Both the position numbers and the translations under genes were made by a program. Below are positions 24,978-33,209 of a stretch of 64,000 nucleotides of DNA, one piece after another. The stretch is from an uncultured Clostridia bacterium (GTDB lineage Bacteria; Bacillota; Clostridia; Oscillospirales; Ruminococcaceae). Every line of letters starts with the position of its first letter. Position 1 is the first letter of the stretch. Location of the stretch: contig CANQCL010000002.1 of NCBI GenBank assembly GCA_947589215.1, forward strand, positions 124,001 to 188,000, written 5' to 3'. The notes beneath the pieces were generated by a model. That model worked only from the letters and a program-made list of their open reading frames with translations. It was not told the DNA's origin and ran no database searches.

Positions 24978-25328
24978 TTAATTATATTTTACATCTGAAA
25001 TTGTCACATTGACCTTTGATACTGTTATACCGGTCATAGACTGAACTTCATTCTTGACCTTATTTTGAACCTGCTCTGCGAGTGTTTTAACCTTAACACC
25101 CGGATCAACGTAGAGATAGATAGAGATTTCAACCGTATCATTGACAAAATCTATATTAATTGATTCAAAATCCGACTGTGAGAAAAACAAGTTCTTTAAA
25201 ATCTTTTTCTTAGCATTGGCTATAGAGCATACTCCGTCAATTTCAAGAACTGCATTCTTTGTTATGGTAAGAATAACGTCCTTGCTTACTTTAAGCTGAC
25301 CCTGAATCTTGTCATTCTTAAACATCAT
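24978..25328 (-). CDS. Asp23/Gls24 family envelope stress protein (YqhY-like)
   Basis: A 116-residue protein of the Asp23 family, with DVILTITKNAVLEIDGVCSI at the start and IDFVNDTVEISIYLYVDPGVKVKTLAEQVQNKVKNEVQSMTGITVSKVNVTI through the core. B. subtilis YqhY, at the same place between the acc/spoIIIA genes and nusB, is linked to fatty-acid and malonyl-CoA homeostasis; accBC are missing here. There are two ATG codons in tandem (25328 and 25325); GGAGGAG at 25341-25335 supports 25328. It has its own promoter inside an inverted repeat upstream. Confidence 0.9.
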   Translation of the reverse strand: MMFKNDKIQGQLKVSKDVILTITKNAVLEIDGVCSIANAKKKILKNLFFSQSDFESINIDFVNDTVEISIYLYVDPGVKVKTLAEQVQNKVKNEVQSMTGITVSKVNVTISDVKYN

Positions 25329-25341
25329 GGTTTACTCCTCC

Positions 25342-25395
25342 TAATGGTATAATGCTATTCTAGCTTATTATACCATTAAAAAGAGTTTAACACAA
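25342..25395 (-). promoter_or_regulatory. asp23 promoter embedded in a 12-bp inverted repeat
   Basis: On the - strand the extended -10 TGGTATAAT (TATAAT = 25372-25367) lies 17 bases from a weak -35 TTGTGT (25395-25390). The same bases form one arm of a perfect inverted repeat: TAATGGTATAAT (25342-25353) and ATTATACCATTA (25367-25378), 13 bases apart. The second arm carries a mirror-image TGGTATAAT reading on the + strand. The element sits between spoIIIAH and asp23, just upstream of the asp23 ribosome binding site. Confidence 0.5.
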
Positions 25396-25935
25396 CTATT
25401 TTACATCAAAAATTTTAATGTTTTCGTTTGCAACGTCCACTTCACCTAGTAAAATGTCTTTTATCTGTGCCGCCTGAGCAGTTTTCAGACCGTCAGATTT
25501 TACAACGATATTAGCGCTTGTTCCGTCAAGATACACAACGCAATCCTCATAGCCTGCCGCCTTGATAAGATTTTCGATCTTGCTCTCCGACTCTATAAGC
25601 TGTGATATTGATACTGCCTTCTCAGATGCAATCTCTTTCTCTTCATCGGTCGAATCACCGCCGCTCATTATCATTTCAAGAGTTTGAGCAGCTTCATCTC
25701 GTGAAGTCATCCTATCAAGTCGAGCCTGTGCAAAGTAATCATCTTCATCATTTGTTTCATTAACAAAATCGGCTACGCCGTAATTTGAAGATTTTGTATT
25801 GACAACTTTAGTAGTTTTGATTCCGTTATCATCTGTGTTCATAGCGTAATTCACATAGATAGCAAGTCCCAGAAATAACGTTAAGCTAGCTAAAATAATT
25901 TGTTTCTTTCCCACAATAAAATTTGGAATTTTCAT
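25396..25935 (-). CDS. spoIIIAH: Stage III sporulation protein AH
   Basis: A 179-residue mother-cell membrane protein whose C-terminal domain interacts with SpoIIQ across the intermembrane space to form the feeding-tube channel. A single membrane segment lies near residues 11-30 (IILASLTLFLGLAIYVNYA), followed by a charged linker and a ring-building (RBM) domain with YEDCVVYLDGTSANIVVKSDGL. ATG 25935 is chosen because a strong CTCCTCC-complementary site lies at 25946-25940; an in-frame start 11 codons earlier precedes it. It is the last spoIIIA gene and starts 16 bases after spoIIIAG. Confidence 0.92.
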   Translation of the reverse strand: MKIPNFIVGKKQIILASLTLFLGLAIYVNYAMNTDDNGIKTTKVVNTKSSNYGVADFVNETNDEDDYFAQARLDRMTSRDEAAQTLEMIMSGGDSTDEEKEIASEKAVSISQLIESESKIENLIKAAGYEDCVVYLDGTSANIVVKSDGLKTAQAAQIKDILLGEVDVANENIKIFDVK

Positions 25936-25951
25936 AATATCTCCTCCACAT

Positions 25952-26527
25952 CTAACCTTTTTCAACACATATGTTGTTTGTTGATATATTTAAAGCTGAC
26001 GATACAGCCTTAATAACACGTTCTTTTACCTCAATTTTTCCACCGCCTGAGCAGACAATGATCACCCCCTTAACTTTTGGCTCGATTATCTTTTTTACAA
26101 GCGCCGTCTCACCATCGTCAGAATCAACTATTATTACTTCGTTTTTATATTTGTCGCTTTTGCTGTCGCTGTTTTCATCAGTCTCAGTGTCAACATCCTC
26201 AGCATATACGTATTCCGTCGTTCCGTCTAATGTAAGCATCAGCGACACATCGCCTACACCGTCAATTTTGCTAATAATATCTTTTAGTTCTCTCTCCGTC
26301 TCCTCTTTAAAGCTGTTTGAATATGATTCGTCGATAGCAGAGTTTGATGTATCTTCGCTTTTTTTAGTTTTACCGCTTGGAATTATCTCTGAAACGCCTA
26401 TCATAAGCAGTCCCAGAATCCCTATTATAACTATAATCAATACTTTTCCTGAAAGACCTGTCTTATTACAAAGCTTACCGAAAATTTTTTTTAATGATAT
26501 TTTATTCTTTATATTCATAGAATTCAA
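25952..26527 (-). CDS. spoIIIAG: Stage III sporulation protein AG
   Basis: About 191 residues: a short basic N-terminus, a membrane segment (GKVLIIVIIGILGLLMIGVSEII) and an extracytoplasmic ring-building domain with an acidic insertion, as in SpoIIIAG, which forms the large ring of the feeding-tube complex. The start is uncertain. GGAG at 26539-26536 best fits a TTG at 26527; an ATG at 26518 is 17 bases from that site, and the open frame reaches 26542. The start overlaps the end of spoIIIAF, which indicates translational coupling. Confidence 0.88.
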   Translation of the reverse strand: MNSMNIKNKISLKKIFGKLCNKTGLSGKVLIIVIIGILGLLMIGVSEIIPSGKTKKSEDTSNSAIDESYSNSFKEETERELKDIISKIDGVGDVSLMLTLDGTTEYVYAEDVDTETDENSDSKSDKYKNEVIIVDSDDGETALVKKIIEPKVKGVIIVCSGGGKIEVKERVIKAVSSALNISTNNICVEKG

Positions 26528-26990
26528 CTTTTGATTCTCCAATATTATTTTTCAGTTCTTCTTCAATTTTTTCTTTTTTCTCCTCTGAAATTTCTTTTGC
26601 TTTTATATAAATCTCTGTCTTTTCAACTTCTATAGAATTATATTCATCCACATCAGCTTGTATGACAACTTTTTTTATGTTCCGGTCCACAATCTGAAGC
26701 TTTTCCAAAACTTTATTTTCAAGCGTTTTCTTCAAAATATTCTCATACGATTTATTTACACTCTCGTTAAGCTCGTTATACTCTTTTAAATCGGTGATCT
26801 CATTCAGTTTTGGAATTCTAAGTTCAAGATCCGATCCCAAAAATGGAGTGAGCATTGAAATAATAAGTATGAGCGCTAAAATTTGCTTTATATTCAGTCT
26901 AAAGCCTTCGCTTGGTGAAATATAATCGAATATAGTAGCCGCCAACCCCACAAAGCAAAATGACGCCGTTACACTTTTTATCAGTTCCAT
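26502..26990 (-). CDS. spoIIIAF: Stage III sporulation protein AF
   Basis: About 162 residues with two N-terminal membrane segments (VTASFCFVGLAATIF and IKQILALILIISMLTPFL) and a cytoplasmic or intermembrane C-terminal domain rich in Glu and Lys. The SMLTPF segment is characteristic. ATG 26990 aligns with the B. subtilis N-terminus and has AAGGAA 11 bases upstream. A GTG at 27053 overlaps the spoIIIAE stop as GTGA and would add 21 residues with no family counterpart. Confidence 0.88.
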   Translation of the reverse strand: MELIKSVTASFCFVGLAATIFDYISPSEGFRLNIKQILALILIISMLTPFLGSDLELRIPKLNEITDLKEYNELNESVNKSYENILKKTLENKVLEKLQIVDRNIKKVVIQADVDEYNSIEVEKTEIYIKAKEISEEKKEKIEEELKNNIGESKVEFYEYKE

Positions 26991-27049
26991 TTTATCACTA
27001 TTCCTTGAATTTCTCATAAAATACTGCATAAACAGCAGACATAAATCTA

Positions 27050-28195
27050 TCACACCATATTAAAGCTTAGAAGCATTACAACTGCCGTTGCAATAATAAA
27101 TATAAGGGTAAAGCAAGCCACTACTCCGAGCAAAACAGACAAAACATTGTTTATCCCCCTAAGCAGAGAGCATATTCTGTTTTGCTCAAAAAAGGCTGCT
27201 ATAACTGCTGAAATCCATACTGAAAATTTCAAGCATACAACCATAACTACCGGTTTTAATGCGGTGACGAGAATAATTACTATGCCGAGTACTCCTACAC
27301 TGCTTTTTATAAGTGATAAGCTTCCCATTATAGTAGAATACGCATCTGACATTGCGCCTCCCACAACAGGTATCATACTGGACGCCGCAAACTTTGCAGC
27401 CTTTACTCCAACTGTATCAACGGAGGTCCCAATAATACTCTGAATTGATGTTACACCGATAAAAATCGTTGTAACAAGACCTAAAGTCCACTTAGCAATG
27501 CTTAACAATCCTCTTGAAAAGCCGTTTACAGATAGGTTGGGGTTTATTGACTCTACAATTGATGACGCCAAGCTAAAGCTGATAAACGGAACCAATATGT
27601 AATCTATCACAAAGGTTATTACTTCGCACAAAAGCAGAACCAGCACATAATATGACACTCCGCTGGACGCATTACCGCAGGTTGCCACTACGCTTGAGAA
27701 AATAGGAACATACGACATAATAAATACCGACAAATTGGAAAGCGTATTGCTTACAGAATCTACACATTCACTTATTGTCTCAAACAAAATCGCCGTACAG
27801 GAAAGCACGCTTACTATGCTGATTATATTTAAAAGATTTGAACTGTCTGATAAAATACCGGTTGCAACTGAGGTAAATACGATCACTAAAAGCAATGCTC
27901 CGAGAAGTTTCAGGGGGCTTGATAAAAACTCCTTAACAAGGTTCAGAAGATAATCTAGCCAATCGCCCACACCGATTTTGGAGGTAGATTCAGGGTCATC
28001 AATTGATATGTCGTTATCGTTTAGAAAATCATCCGCTTCATCAGGCGTGTCCGATTTTATACCTCTTTCAATTTCCTGAGTGATCTCCTTTTGTACTTGT
28101 TCTGCGTCATTAGTATTGTCTTCTGCATATGCACAAATTGTTCCCATAAAGCAAAGCATAAAAAAAGAAACAGTAAATATTATAATTTTTTTCAT
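27050..28195 (-). CDS. spoIIIAE: Stage III sporulation protein AE
   Basis: A 381-residue polytopic membrane protein with a cleavable-looking signal peptide (MKKIIIFTVSFFMLCFMGTICAYA), an acidic stretch (about 28-75) and about seven membrane segments, the usual SpoIIIAE plan. It is part of the mother-cell/forespore channel needed for late forespore gene expression. KFAASSMIPVVGGAMSDAYSTIMGSLSLIKSSVG is the conserved central region. It begins 6 bases after spoIIIAD. Confidence 0.94.
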   Translation of the reverse strand: MKKIIIFTVSFFMLCFMGTICAYAEDNTNDAEQVQKEITQEIERGIKSDTPDEADDFLNDNDISIDDPESTSKIGVGDWLDYLLNLVKEFLSSPLKLLGALLLVIVFTSVATGILSDSSNLLNIISIVSVLSCTAILFETISECVDSVSNTLSNLSVFIMSYVPIFSSVVATCGNASSGVSYYVLVLLLCEVITFVIDYILVPFISFSLASSIVESINPNLSVNGFSRGLLSIAKWTLGLVTTIFIGVTSIQSIIGTSVDTVGVKAAKFAASSMIPVVGGAMSDAYSTIMGSLSLIKSSVGVLGIVIILVTALKPVVMVVCLKFSVWISAVIAAFFEQNRICSLLRGINNVLSVLLGVVACFTLIFIIATAVVMLLSFNMV

Positions 28196-28201
28196 AATTC
28201 C

Positions 28202-28588
28202 TCAATTTAATAATTCTTCAATTAATGATATAACTGCCGAATATATTGGAAGCGATATAAGAAGTATCGTTATCTTCCCGAAAAGCTCAACTCCCGTACA
28301 CATTGCGTTTTCGCCAGAATCTCTGCAGCAGTCGCAGCCAAGCTGCGTTACATAGCTTATTCCTACCGCCTTAAAAAGAATTTCTATATATTCTTCACTT
28401 ATACTGGCTTTAGAAAATAGCGTATCAATTGTATCGGATATATCAGAAAAGCTTATAACAACCATAAGAAGAATATATCCGGCGACAAATACTCCGATAA
28501 GTACTGATATTTCTTTATTATCTCTTTCCAGTACCTTGCATATAACTGTTGCCATAATACAAAGCGCAACCACTGAAATAACATTCAT
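28202..28588 (-). CDS. spoIIIAD: Stage III sporulation protein AD
   Basis: A 128-residue membrane protein with about four hydrophobic segments and the family segment KAVGISYVTQLGCDCCRDSGENAMCTGVELFGK near the middle. SpoIIIAC and SpoIIIAD are small related proteins of the channel's membrane base. The three clustered cysteines are a conserved feature of the family. It starts 30 bases after spoIIIAC. Confidence 0.94.
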   Translation of the reverse strand: MNVISVVALCIMATVICKVLERDNKEISVLIGVFVAGYILLMVVISFSDISDTIDTLFSKASISEEYIEILFKAVGISYVTQLGCDCCRDSGENAMCTGVELFGKITILLISLPIYSAVISLIEELLN

Positions 28589-28618
28589 TTATTTTCTCCG
28601 TCTGCATTATAACCTGCT

Positions 28619-28813
28619 TTACAAGTCAAAAACATTTTTTATAGTATCAAATAATGAGGCTATCTGATTAACTATTATCACTAGCACTATTATAAGTCCT
28701 GCGATAGTAACCATCATTGCCTGCTCGTCACGTTCCGCTCGCTTTAAAAGCTGATTCAACACCGCAACAATTATACCCACTGCCGCAATTCTAAATACCA
28801 AATCTATTTCCAT
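28619..28813 (-). CDS. spoIIIAC: Stage III sporulation protein AC
   Basis: A 64-residue protein with two membrane helices joined by a short basic turn: LVFRIAAVGIIVAVLNQLLKRAERDEQAMMVTIAG. This length and the KRAERDEQA loop are diagnostic of SpoIIIAC. It lies between spoIIIAB and spoIIIAD. Confidence 0.93.
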   Translation of the reverse strand: MEIDLVFRIAAVGIIVAVLNQLLKRAERDEQAMMVTIAGLIIVLVIIVNQIASLFDTIKNVFDL

Positions 28814-28846
28814 AAATTCTCCTGCTTACTGTCTGATAATTTTATA

Positions 28847-29335
28847 TTAAGACAAAATTATTGAAAGAAAAGTACCGATTAAAACACCGAATGAATTGTA
28901 CATTCTGCATTTGACGCTCTGCTCTGACTTGAGCGTTAAAATTTTGTTTTCAAACTGCTTTATATAACCGTTTATTATTGAAATCTGTCCGTCAAGATAA
29001 GTACTACCTAACTCATTTATAAAATTAATAAATAATTGCCTGTCTTCTTCTTTAAGAAAATTATTTCTTTTGCACTCACATTCAATTTGCCTTTTGCAGT
29101 CGGTAGACAAAAAAGCCTCTTTGGGTATAAAGAAATCATCAAGCTTTTTTTGTTTTGCCAGTGAAGAGAAAAGCTCGTCTATAGTTAAACACTGCGCTTC
29201 AATCATAATTTTGATATTTACAATCAATTCATTGATGTTCTCTAAAATATGTATGCGTTTTTTTAATCTATTAGACAAATTAAAACCAATAAATACCGAT
29301 GATAAAAACACAAGCATTATTCCTAATATTTTCAA
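28847..29335 (-). CDS. spoIIIAB: Stage III sporulation protein AB
   Basis: A 162-residue protein anchored by an N-terminal helix (ILGIMLVFLSSVFIGFNLS) with a soluble helical part and a C-terminal hydrophobic end (FGVLIGTFLSIILS). It resembles a minimal GspF/type II secretion platform protein and is thought to work with the ATPase SpoIIIAA. The family's SNRLKKR..ILE segment after the first helix is clear. It starts 33 bases after spoIIIAA. Confidence 0.92.
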   Translation of the reverse strand: MKILGIMLVFLSSVFIGFNLSNRLKKRIHILENINELIVNIKIMIEAQCLTIDELFSSLAKQKKLDDFFIPKEAFLSTDCKRQIECECKRNNFLKEEDRQLFINFINELGSTYLDGQISIINGYIKQFENKILTLKSEQSVKCRMYNSFGVLIGTFLSIILS

Positions 29336-29368
29336 AGTATCACCTTCAATAAAGAATGGTTATGCATA

Positions 29369-30304
29369 TTATGTCACAATTCTTCTTACGCTGATTATTT
29401 TTCCCAAGCTATCCCCTGTTCCAAGAAGTACAATATATTCAAAAGCATTTCTTGAAAACAAATCTTTCATATGCGGCTTTTTTAATGCATCGTCAATATT
29501 GTTTGAATGCATAGTAGCGATTATATTGACCCCTGAATTTATTGCATAGTCGAGTGCTTCTGAATCTTCTTTTGTACCGATCTCATCGCAAACTATCAAC
29601 TGCGGAGACATTATTTTAACAGCAGACAATATGCCGTAATACTTTGTATATGAATCAAAAACATCAGTAAAATTACCTACATTATTCTGCGGAGAAGCAT
29701 TAAATGAAGCCGAAATTTCATTTTTTTCATCAATCAGTGATATTCTTTTTTTCATACCTATTTGCCTGCATAAATCCCTAAGCAAGGTTGTTTTGCCGCT
29801 GGACGGAGGACCTAATATAAGAACATTTTTCAAACCTGATTCCTCAAAACCCAGTTTATTTAACAAATCATCTGCAATACCAAAAATCTCTCTTGATATT
29901 CTTATACTTATCCCCGATATATTTTTAAGCGTGTCATTTTTACCTAAATCATCTAAAACTGCGGTTCCGCAAAAACCTACTCTGTTTCCGCCTTCGGTTA
30001 TTATATACCCTAATGAAATCTCTCTTTTAAAGCTGTAAATCGTATTTCTTAACGCTGTTTTATATGTGTAATCTATTTCCTCTTGTGCTACTTTAACTGC
30101 ATTTTCGCAGTCTGCTGAAAAGCCCCCGCTAGGAGTTATGTAATACTCATTTCCCTTTACAACAGCCGTCAGATATCTTTTGTTTCTTAAGCGTATTTCG
30201 TTTATATCTGCTCTTCTTTTATCAAACATATTGTAAAAGGGTTGTGCTAAGCTAGGCGTCAGAAGCCTTAAAGCCTTGTCCAGCTTGCTTTTTTGTCCCT
30301 GCAT
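29369..30304 (-). CDS. spoIIIAA: Stage III sporulation protein AA (ATPase)
   Basis: A 311-residue secretion-type ATPase predicted to drive assembly of the SpoIIIA channel. Walker A GPPSSGKTT is at about residues 165-173, and Walker B lies in SPQLIVCDEIGTKED. ATG 30304 is chosen because AAGGGA lies 9 bases upstream; the in-frame ATG at 30313 touches that site. It heads the spoIIIAA-AH operon. In Bacillus this operon is transcribed by sigma-E; I could not place a convincing sigma-E promoter in the 63 bases before the terminator. Confidence 0.93.
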   Translation of the reverse strand: MQGQKSKLDKALRLLTPSLAQPFYNMFDKRRADINEIRLRNKRYLTAVVKGNEYYITPSGGFSADCENAVKVAQEEIDYTYKTALRNTIYSFKREISLGYIITEGGNRVGFCGTAVLDDLGKNDTLKNISGISIRISREIFGIADDLLNKLGFEESGLKNVLILGPPSSGKTTLLRDLCRQIGMKKRISLIDEKNEISASFNASPQNNVGNFTDVFDSYTKYYGILSAVKIMSPQLIVCDEIGTKEDSEALDYAINSGVNIIATMHSNNIDDALKKPHMKDLFSRNAFEYIVLLGTGDSLGKIISVRRIVT

Positions 30305-30366
30305 ATTAATCATTCCCTTTATAAGTGCTTGTATTTAATCCTATGAAACAAGCTGTTGTTTTATTA

Positions 30367-30406
30367 CAAAAAAATAAGACAGATAAAGATTTCTCAATAT
30401 CTGTCT
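30367..30406 (-). terminator. Intrinsic terminator after the SCIFF maturase gene
   Basis: AGACAGATA (30406-30398 on -) pairs with TATCTGTCT (30385-30377), followed on the - strand by a T-rich tract (30374-30368). It separates the SCIFF maturase from the spoIIIA operon. Confidence 0.85.
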
Positions 30407-30430
30407 ATAATATTTGTTAACTATATATTA

Positions 30431-31804
30431 CTATGATTGCTTTTCTAATTCTTTCATTACATTCATTAATATAGCGCACTCAAGACGCTTTCTCTGGATT
30501 TTACATGAGAGCTTATGAGCCTTTAAAATATCTCCCTCATAAAGATAGTTATTTGCATTACAGCCGCCGCTGCAATAAAATTTAGCCCAGCAATCCTTAC
30601 AGTCGTCCTTTGCGTAAATATGAGTTTTTGCAAACATATTTTTTATGTCCATATTAAATGTTTTATTATGCAGATTACCCATCTTGAACTTTTCAATGCC
30701 GACAAACTGGTGACAGGGATATATGTCACCGTCTGGAGTAACGGCAACATACTCATTTCCGCTGCCGCATCCTCTAAGTCGCTTGATTGCGCAAGGTCCC
30801 TGATTCAAATCGAGCATAAAGTGAAAGAAATTGCAAAAACCGCCCTTCTCCCTAATTTCTGTGAGTTTGTCAACCAGAATATCATATTCATTGCATATTT
30901 TATCTAGGTCACCCTCAGTAATTGCAAACGATTCTTTCTCATCTCCCATAACAGGTTCAACAGATACCTGATCAAACCCGCACTCATAAAGGTGAATCAC
31001 ATCATTTGAAAAATCAAGATTATATTTTGTGTACGTCCCTCTTACGTAGTAATCTTTGCTTTTATCACGCTTAGACACCAACACTTTATATTTATCAATA
31101 ATGCTGTCATAGCTACCGCTTCCGTCAACACGAACTCTCATTCTATCGTTTACTTCTTTTCTTCCGTCTATTGATAGAACAACATTAGACATTTCCTTAT
31201 TTATAAAGTCGATTTTATCATCGGTAAGCAATAAACCGTTTGTGGTTATGGTAAATCTGAATGTCTTGCCAAACTCCTTTTCCTTGCTTCTGGCATACTT
31301 TACAATTTCCTTAACCACATCAAAATTCATAAGCGGTTCTCCGCCGAAAAAGTCAAGCTCTAAGTTTTTCCTGTCTCCCGATTTTTCTAAAAGAAAGTCT
31401 ATTGCCGCTTTTCCGATATCTAAATCCATAAGCTTTCTGCCCTCGCCAAAATCTCCAGTAGAAGCAAAGCAGTACTTACACCTTAAATTGCAGTCGTGGG
31501 CAATATGCAGACACATTGCCTTTACAGGCGATGCGACAGCATAGTCGGCAAATTTCTCATAATCGTCCTCGCTGAACAGTATACCGTCGTTATATAACTC
31601 AACGATCTCGTCAAAGCATTCTTCTAGTTCATCAATCGTATATTTACCCTTTAGCTTTTCAATAACTCCCTTTTTACAATCGTCATCAAGCGGCAGTGAT
31701 ATATTTTCAAGCATTTCATATGTAATATCATCAACAATGTGAACTCCGCCGGTGTGAACGTCCAAAACAATATTAAAGCCCTTTAGTCTGAAACAATGTA
31801 TCAT
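30431..31804 (-). CDS. SCIFF peptide radical SAM maturase
   Basis: A 457-residue radical SAM/SPASM enzyme that installs thioether links in the SCIFF peptide. The N-terminal RiPP-recognition region (about 1-90) precedes the radical SAM cluster motif CxxxCxxC at Cys105, Cys109 and Cys112 (HDCNLRCKYCFAS), then DFFGGEPLMNF and TTNGLLL. The C-terminal SPASM cysteines run from CAIKRLRGCGSG through YPCHQF to CKDCWAKFYCSGGC. The substrate gene lies 101 bases upstream, past an intrinsic terminator, so the enzyme should be made at a fraction of the peptide level. Related CteB makes a Cys-Thr sactionine-like link. Confidence 0.93.
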   Translation of the reverse strand: MIHCFRLKGFNIVLDVHTGGVHIVDDITYEMLENISLPLDDDCKKGVIEKLKGKYTIDELEECFDEIVELYNDGILFSEDDYEKFADYAVASPVKAMCLHIAHDCNLRCKYCFASTGDFGEGRKLMDLDIGKAAIDFLLEKSGDRKNLELDFFGGEPLMNFDVVKEIVKYARSKEKEFGKTFRFTITTNGLLLTDDKIDFINKEMSNVVLSIDGRKEVNDRMRVRVDGSGSYDSIIDKYKVLVSKRDKSKDYYVRGTYTKYNLDFSNDVIHLYECGFDQVSVEPVMGDEKESFAITEGDLDKICNEYDILVDKLTEIREKGGFCNFFHFMLDLNQGPCAIKRLRGCGSGNEYVAVTPDGDIYPCHQFVGIEKFKMGNLHNKTFNMDIKNMFAKTHIYAKDDCKDCWAKFYCSGGCNANNYLYEGDILKAHKLSCKIQRKRLECAILMNVMKELEKQS

Positions 31805-31848
31805 AAATTTATGCTCACTAAGGAGCGTCCTCCTCTCTGTTAACGCAC

Positions 31849-31877
31849 AAAAATTAAAGGGACAGCCTATGTCCCTT
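31849..31877 (-). terminator. Attenuating terminator between SCIFF peptide and maturase
   Basis: On the - strand AAGGGACA (31877-31870) pairs with TGTCCCTT (31864-31857), 5-base loop, then TTTAATTTTTG. It lies after the SCIFF stop codon and before the maturase start, so it probably limits readthrough into the enzyme gene. Confidence 0.8.
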
Positions 31878-31905
31878 CAATCTATCTTAACTAAGCAATT
31901 TAAAC

Positions 31906-32049
31906 CTATGCGTCCTTTTCGCACTTTTGATTTGCAACTGTGCAAGAGGTCTTGCAAGCAGACTGGCATGAAGCCTGACAGTTACCGCATCCGCCTTTAG
32001 CGGCAGTCTTTTTTAAATTTGCTTTATTGATCGTTTTAATATGCTTCAT
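31906..32049 (-). CDS. scfA: SCIFF precursor peptide (six cysteines in forty-five)
   Basis: A 47-residue peptide beginning MKHIKTINKANLKK and carrying six Cys (positions 21, 24, 28, 32, 36, 43) in the tail GGCGNCQASCQSACKTSC, the definition of the SCIFF family, which is almost universal in Clostridia. The leader is basic and the core is cysteine/threonine/serine-rich for thioether formation by the downstream radical SAM enzyme. GGAGG at 32061-32057 is 7 bases from ATG 32049; the longer open frame upstream has no ribosome binding site. Its physiological role is still unknown. Confidence 0.95.
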   Translation of the reverse strand: MKHIKTINKANLKKTAAKGGCGNCQASCQSACKTSCTVANQKCEKDA

Positions 32050-32102
32050 TTTATTTCCTCCAAATTTAGTTTTTATTAGTATATCACATATCAAAATATA
32101 TG

Positions 32103-32516
32103 TCAATATCTTTTGAATTTTGAATTTGCTCCTACTATTCCGCCGATTGCACCGCAAACAAGCGTAAGAACAAACTTTGAAGTAACGCTGAACGACAAAA
32201 CAGTATTTGCAAAAATTGAACCCATAATTACAATAGTACAAAACATTATAAAGCCGCACAGCGCTCCTCTGTAAATTCCCTTGTTGTGCTTTCGCCTTGA
32301 GCAAATATATCCTCCGAAGTAAGTTCCGACACCCAGCGCAATTGTAGAAAGCAGCTTAATTACTTTATCAGGGGCGTCGATTTTAGTAAGAATAAACGAA
32401 AAGAACAAAAGAACCAGCATTGTAATTAAAAAGCCTGCCAGTATGGCTAAGAACACAAAAAATATATCTTTTTTTAAAGAAGTTGATGAAGAGCGTCTTC
32501 TGGTGCCAGTCAGCAA
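32103..32516 (-). CDS. TIGR04086-type membrane protein
   Basis: A 137-residue membrane protein with four hydrophobic segments (about 18-44, 53-75, 83-108, 112-130), including the conserved GTYFGGYICSRR between segments two and three and GAIGGIVGA near the end. This is the TIGR04086 family, regularly encoded next to the SCIFF genes and yajC in Clostridia; function is unknown. The start is TTG at 32516, with GGAGGG 6 bases upstream. The SCIFF peptide follows after 53 bases. Confidence 0.8.
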   Translation of the reverse strand: MLTGTRRRSSSTSLKKDIFFVFLAILAGFLITMLVLLFFSFILTKIDAPDKVIKLLSTIALGVGTYFGGYICSRRKHNKGIYRGALCGFIMFCTIVIMGSIFANTVLSFSVTSKFVLTLVCGAIGGIVGANSKFKRY

Positions 32517-32618
32517 AAAAATCCCTCCTAAAGCTTAATAAGAGGCAAAGCCAGATAATGATAAGTGTATAAAACAGCTATCATAATAAACTTTATTCAG
32601 GATTTTTAATAAATATTA

Positions 32619-32945
32619 CTATTTAGATTGATCCTCGTGAACAGTTAAATTCTGAGCAATAGCCCATTTCTTAACACGGATCTTACTTCTGTCGCCGCCT
32701 GTTTCAACAACAACAGTATCATCTTTGATTGAGAATACAATTCCAACAACTCCGCCGGCAGTAACTACCTCGTCGCCTACCTGAAGATTTTTTCTCATAA
32801 TAGCGTCCTGCTTATCCTTCTTTCTCTGAGGTCTTATAAGCAGAAAATAAAATACCACAATAATCAAAATAAGCGGTACAAGACTAACTAAAGACATTGC
32901 TGAATTTGCACCGGAATCAGCTAAATTATTAATTAAAATATTCAT
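32619..32945 (-). CDS. yajC: Preprotein translocase subunit YajC
   Basis: A 108-residue Sec-accessory protein with one N-terminal membrane helix (VSLVPLILIIVVFYFLLI), the basic flank RPQRKKDKQ and the domain MRKNLQVGDEVVTAGGVVGIVFSIKDDTVVVETGGDRSKIRVKKWAI. The start has AGGAGG just upstream. In Clostridia it often clusters with the TIGR04086 gene and SCIFF, as here. Confidence 0.94.
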   Translation of the reverse strand: MNILINNLADSGANSAMSLVSLVPLILIIVVFYFLLIRPQRKKDKQDAIMRKNLQVGDEVVTAGGVVGIVFSIKDDTVVVETGGDRSKIRVKKWAIAQNLTVHEDQSK

Positions 32946-33167
32946 AAATTTGTCCTCCTAATAAAAATTACCTTTTTATTATATCAGCATTTTCATATAA
33001 AGACAAGTACTTTTACTAAATTTTATACTGATATTTCTGCGTTGTAAATAGATGTGACTCATTTTTGTTAAAAATAACATTAAGAAGTAATACCATATTA
33101 ATTAATGTTTGTTTTACATTTTTATTTTTACTACTTTTTTATTAGATCATATCATTTTAACATGATT

Positions 33168-33203
33168 AAAAAAAGAAAAAGGAACAAATTACTTTGCTCC
33201 TTT
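33168..33203 (-). terminator. Intrinsic terminator after rplS
   Basis: On the - strand AAAGGAGCAAA (33203-33193) pairs with TTTGTTCCTTT (33188-33178) with one G-U pair and a 4-base loop, followed by T-rich sequence down to about 33168. The rest of 32946-33167 is AT-rich and shows no gene. Confidence 0.85.
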
Positions 33204-33209
33204 AAACAA

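Noticed and set aside
25971..26534. 187-residue + strand open frame opposite spoIIIAG
   Set aside because: Shadow of a well-supported gene; Ser/Ile/Phe-rich composition typical of antisense reading, with no ribosome binding site.
30305..30366. sigma-E promoter for the spoIIIA operon
   Set aside because: Several AT-rich partial matches exist but none has both elements at good spacing, so I do not report one.
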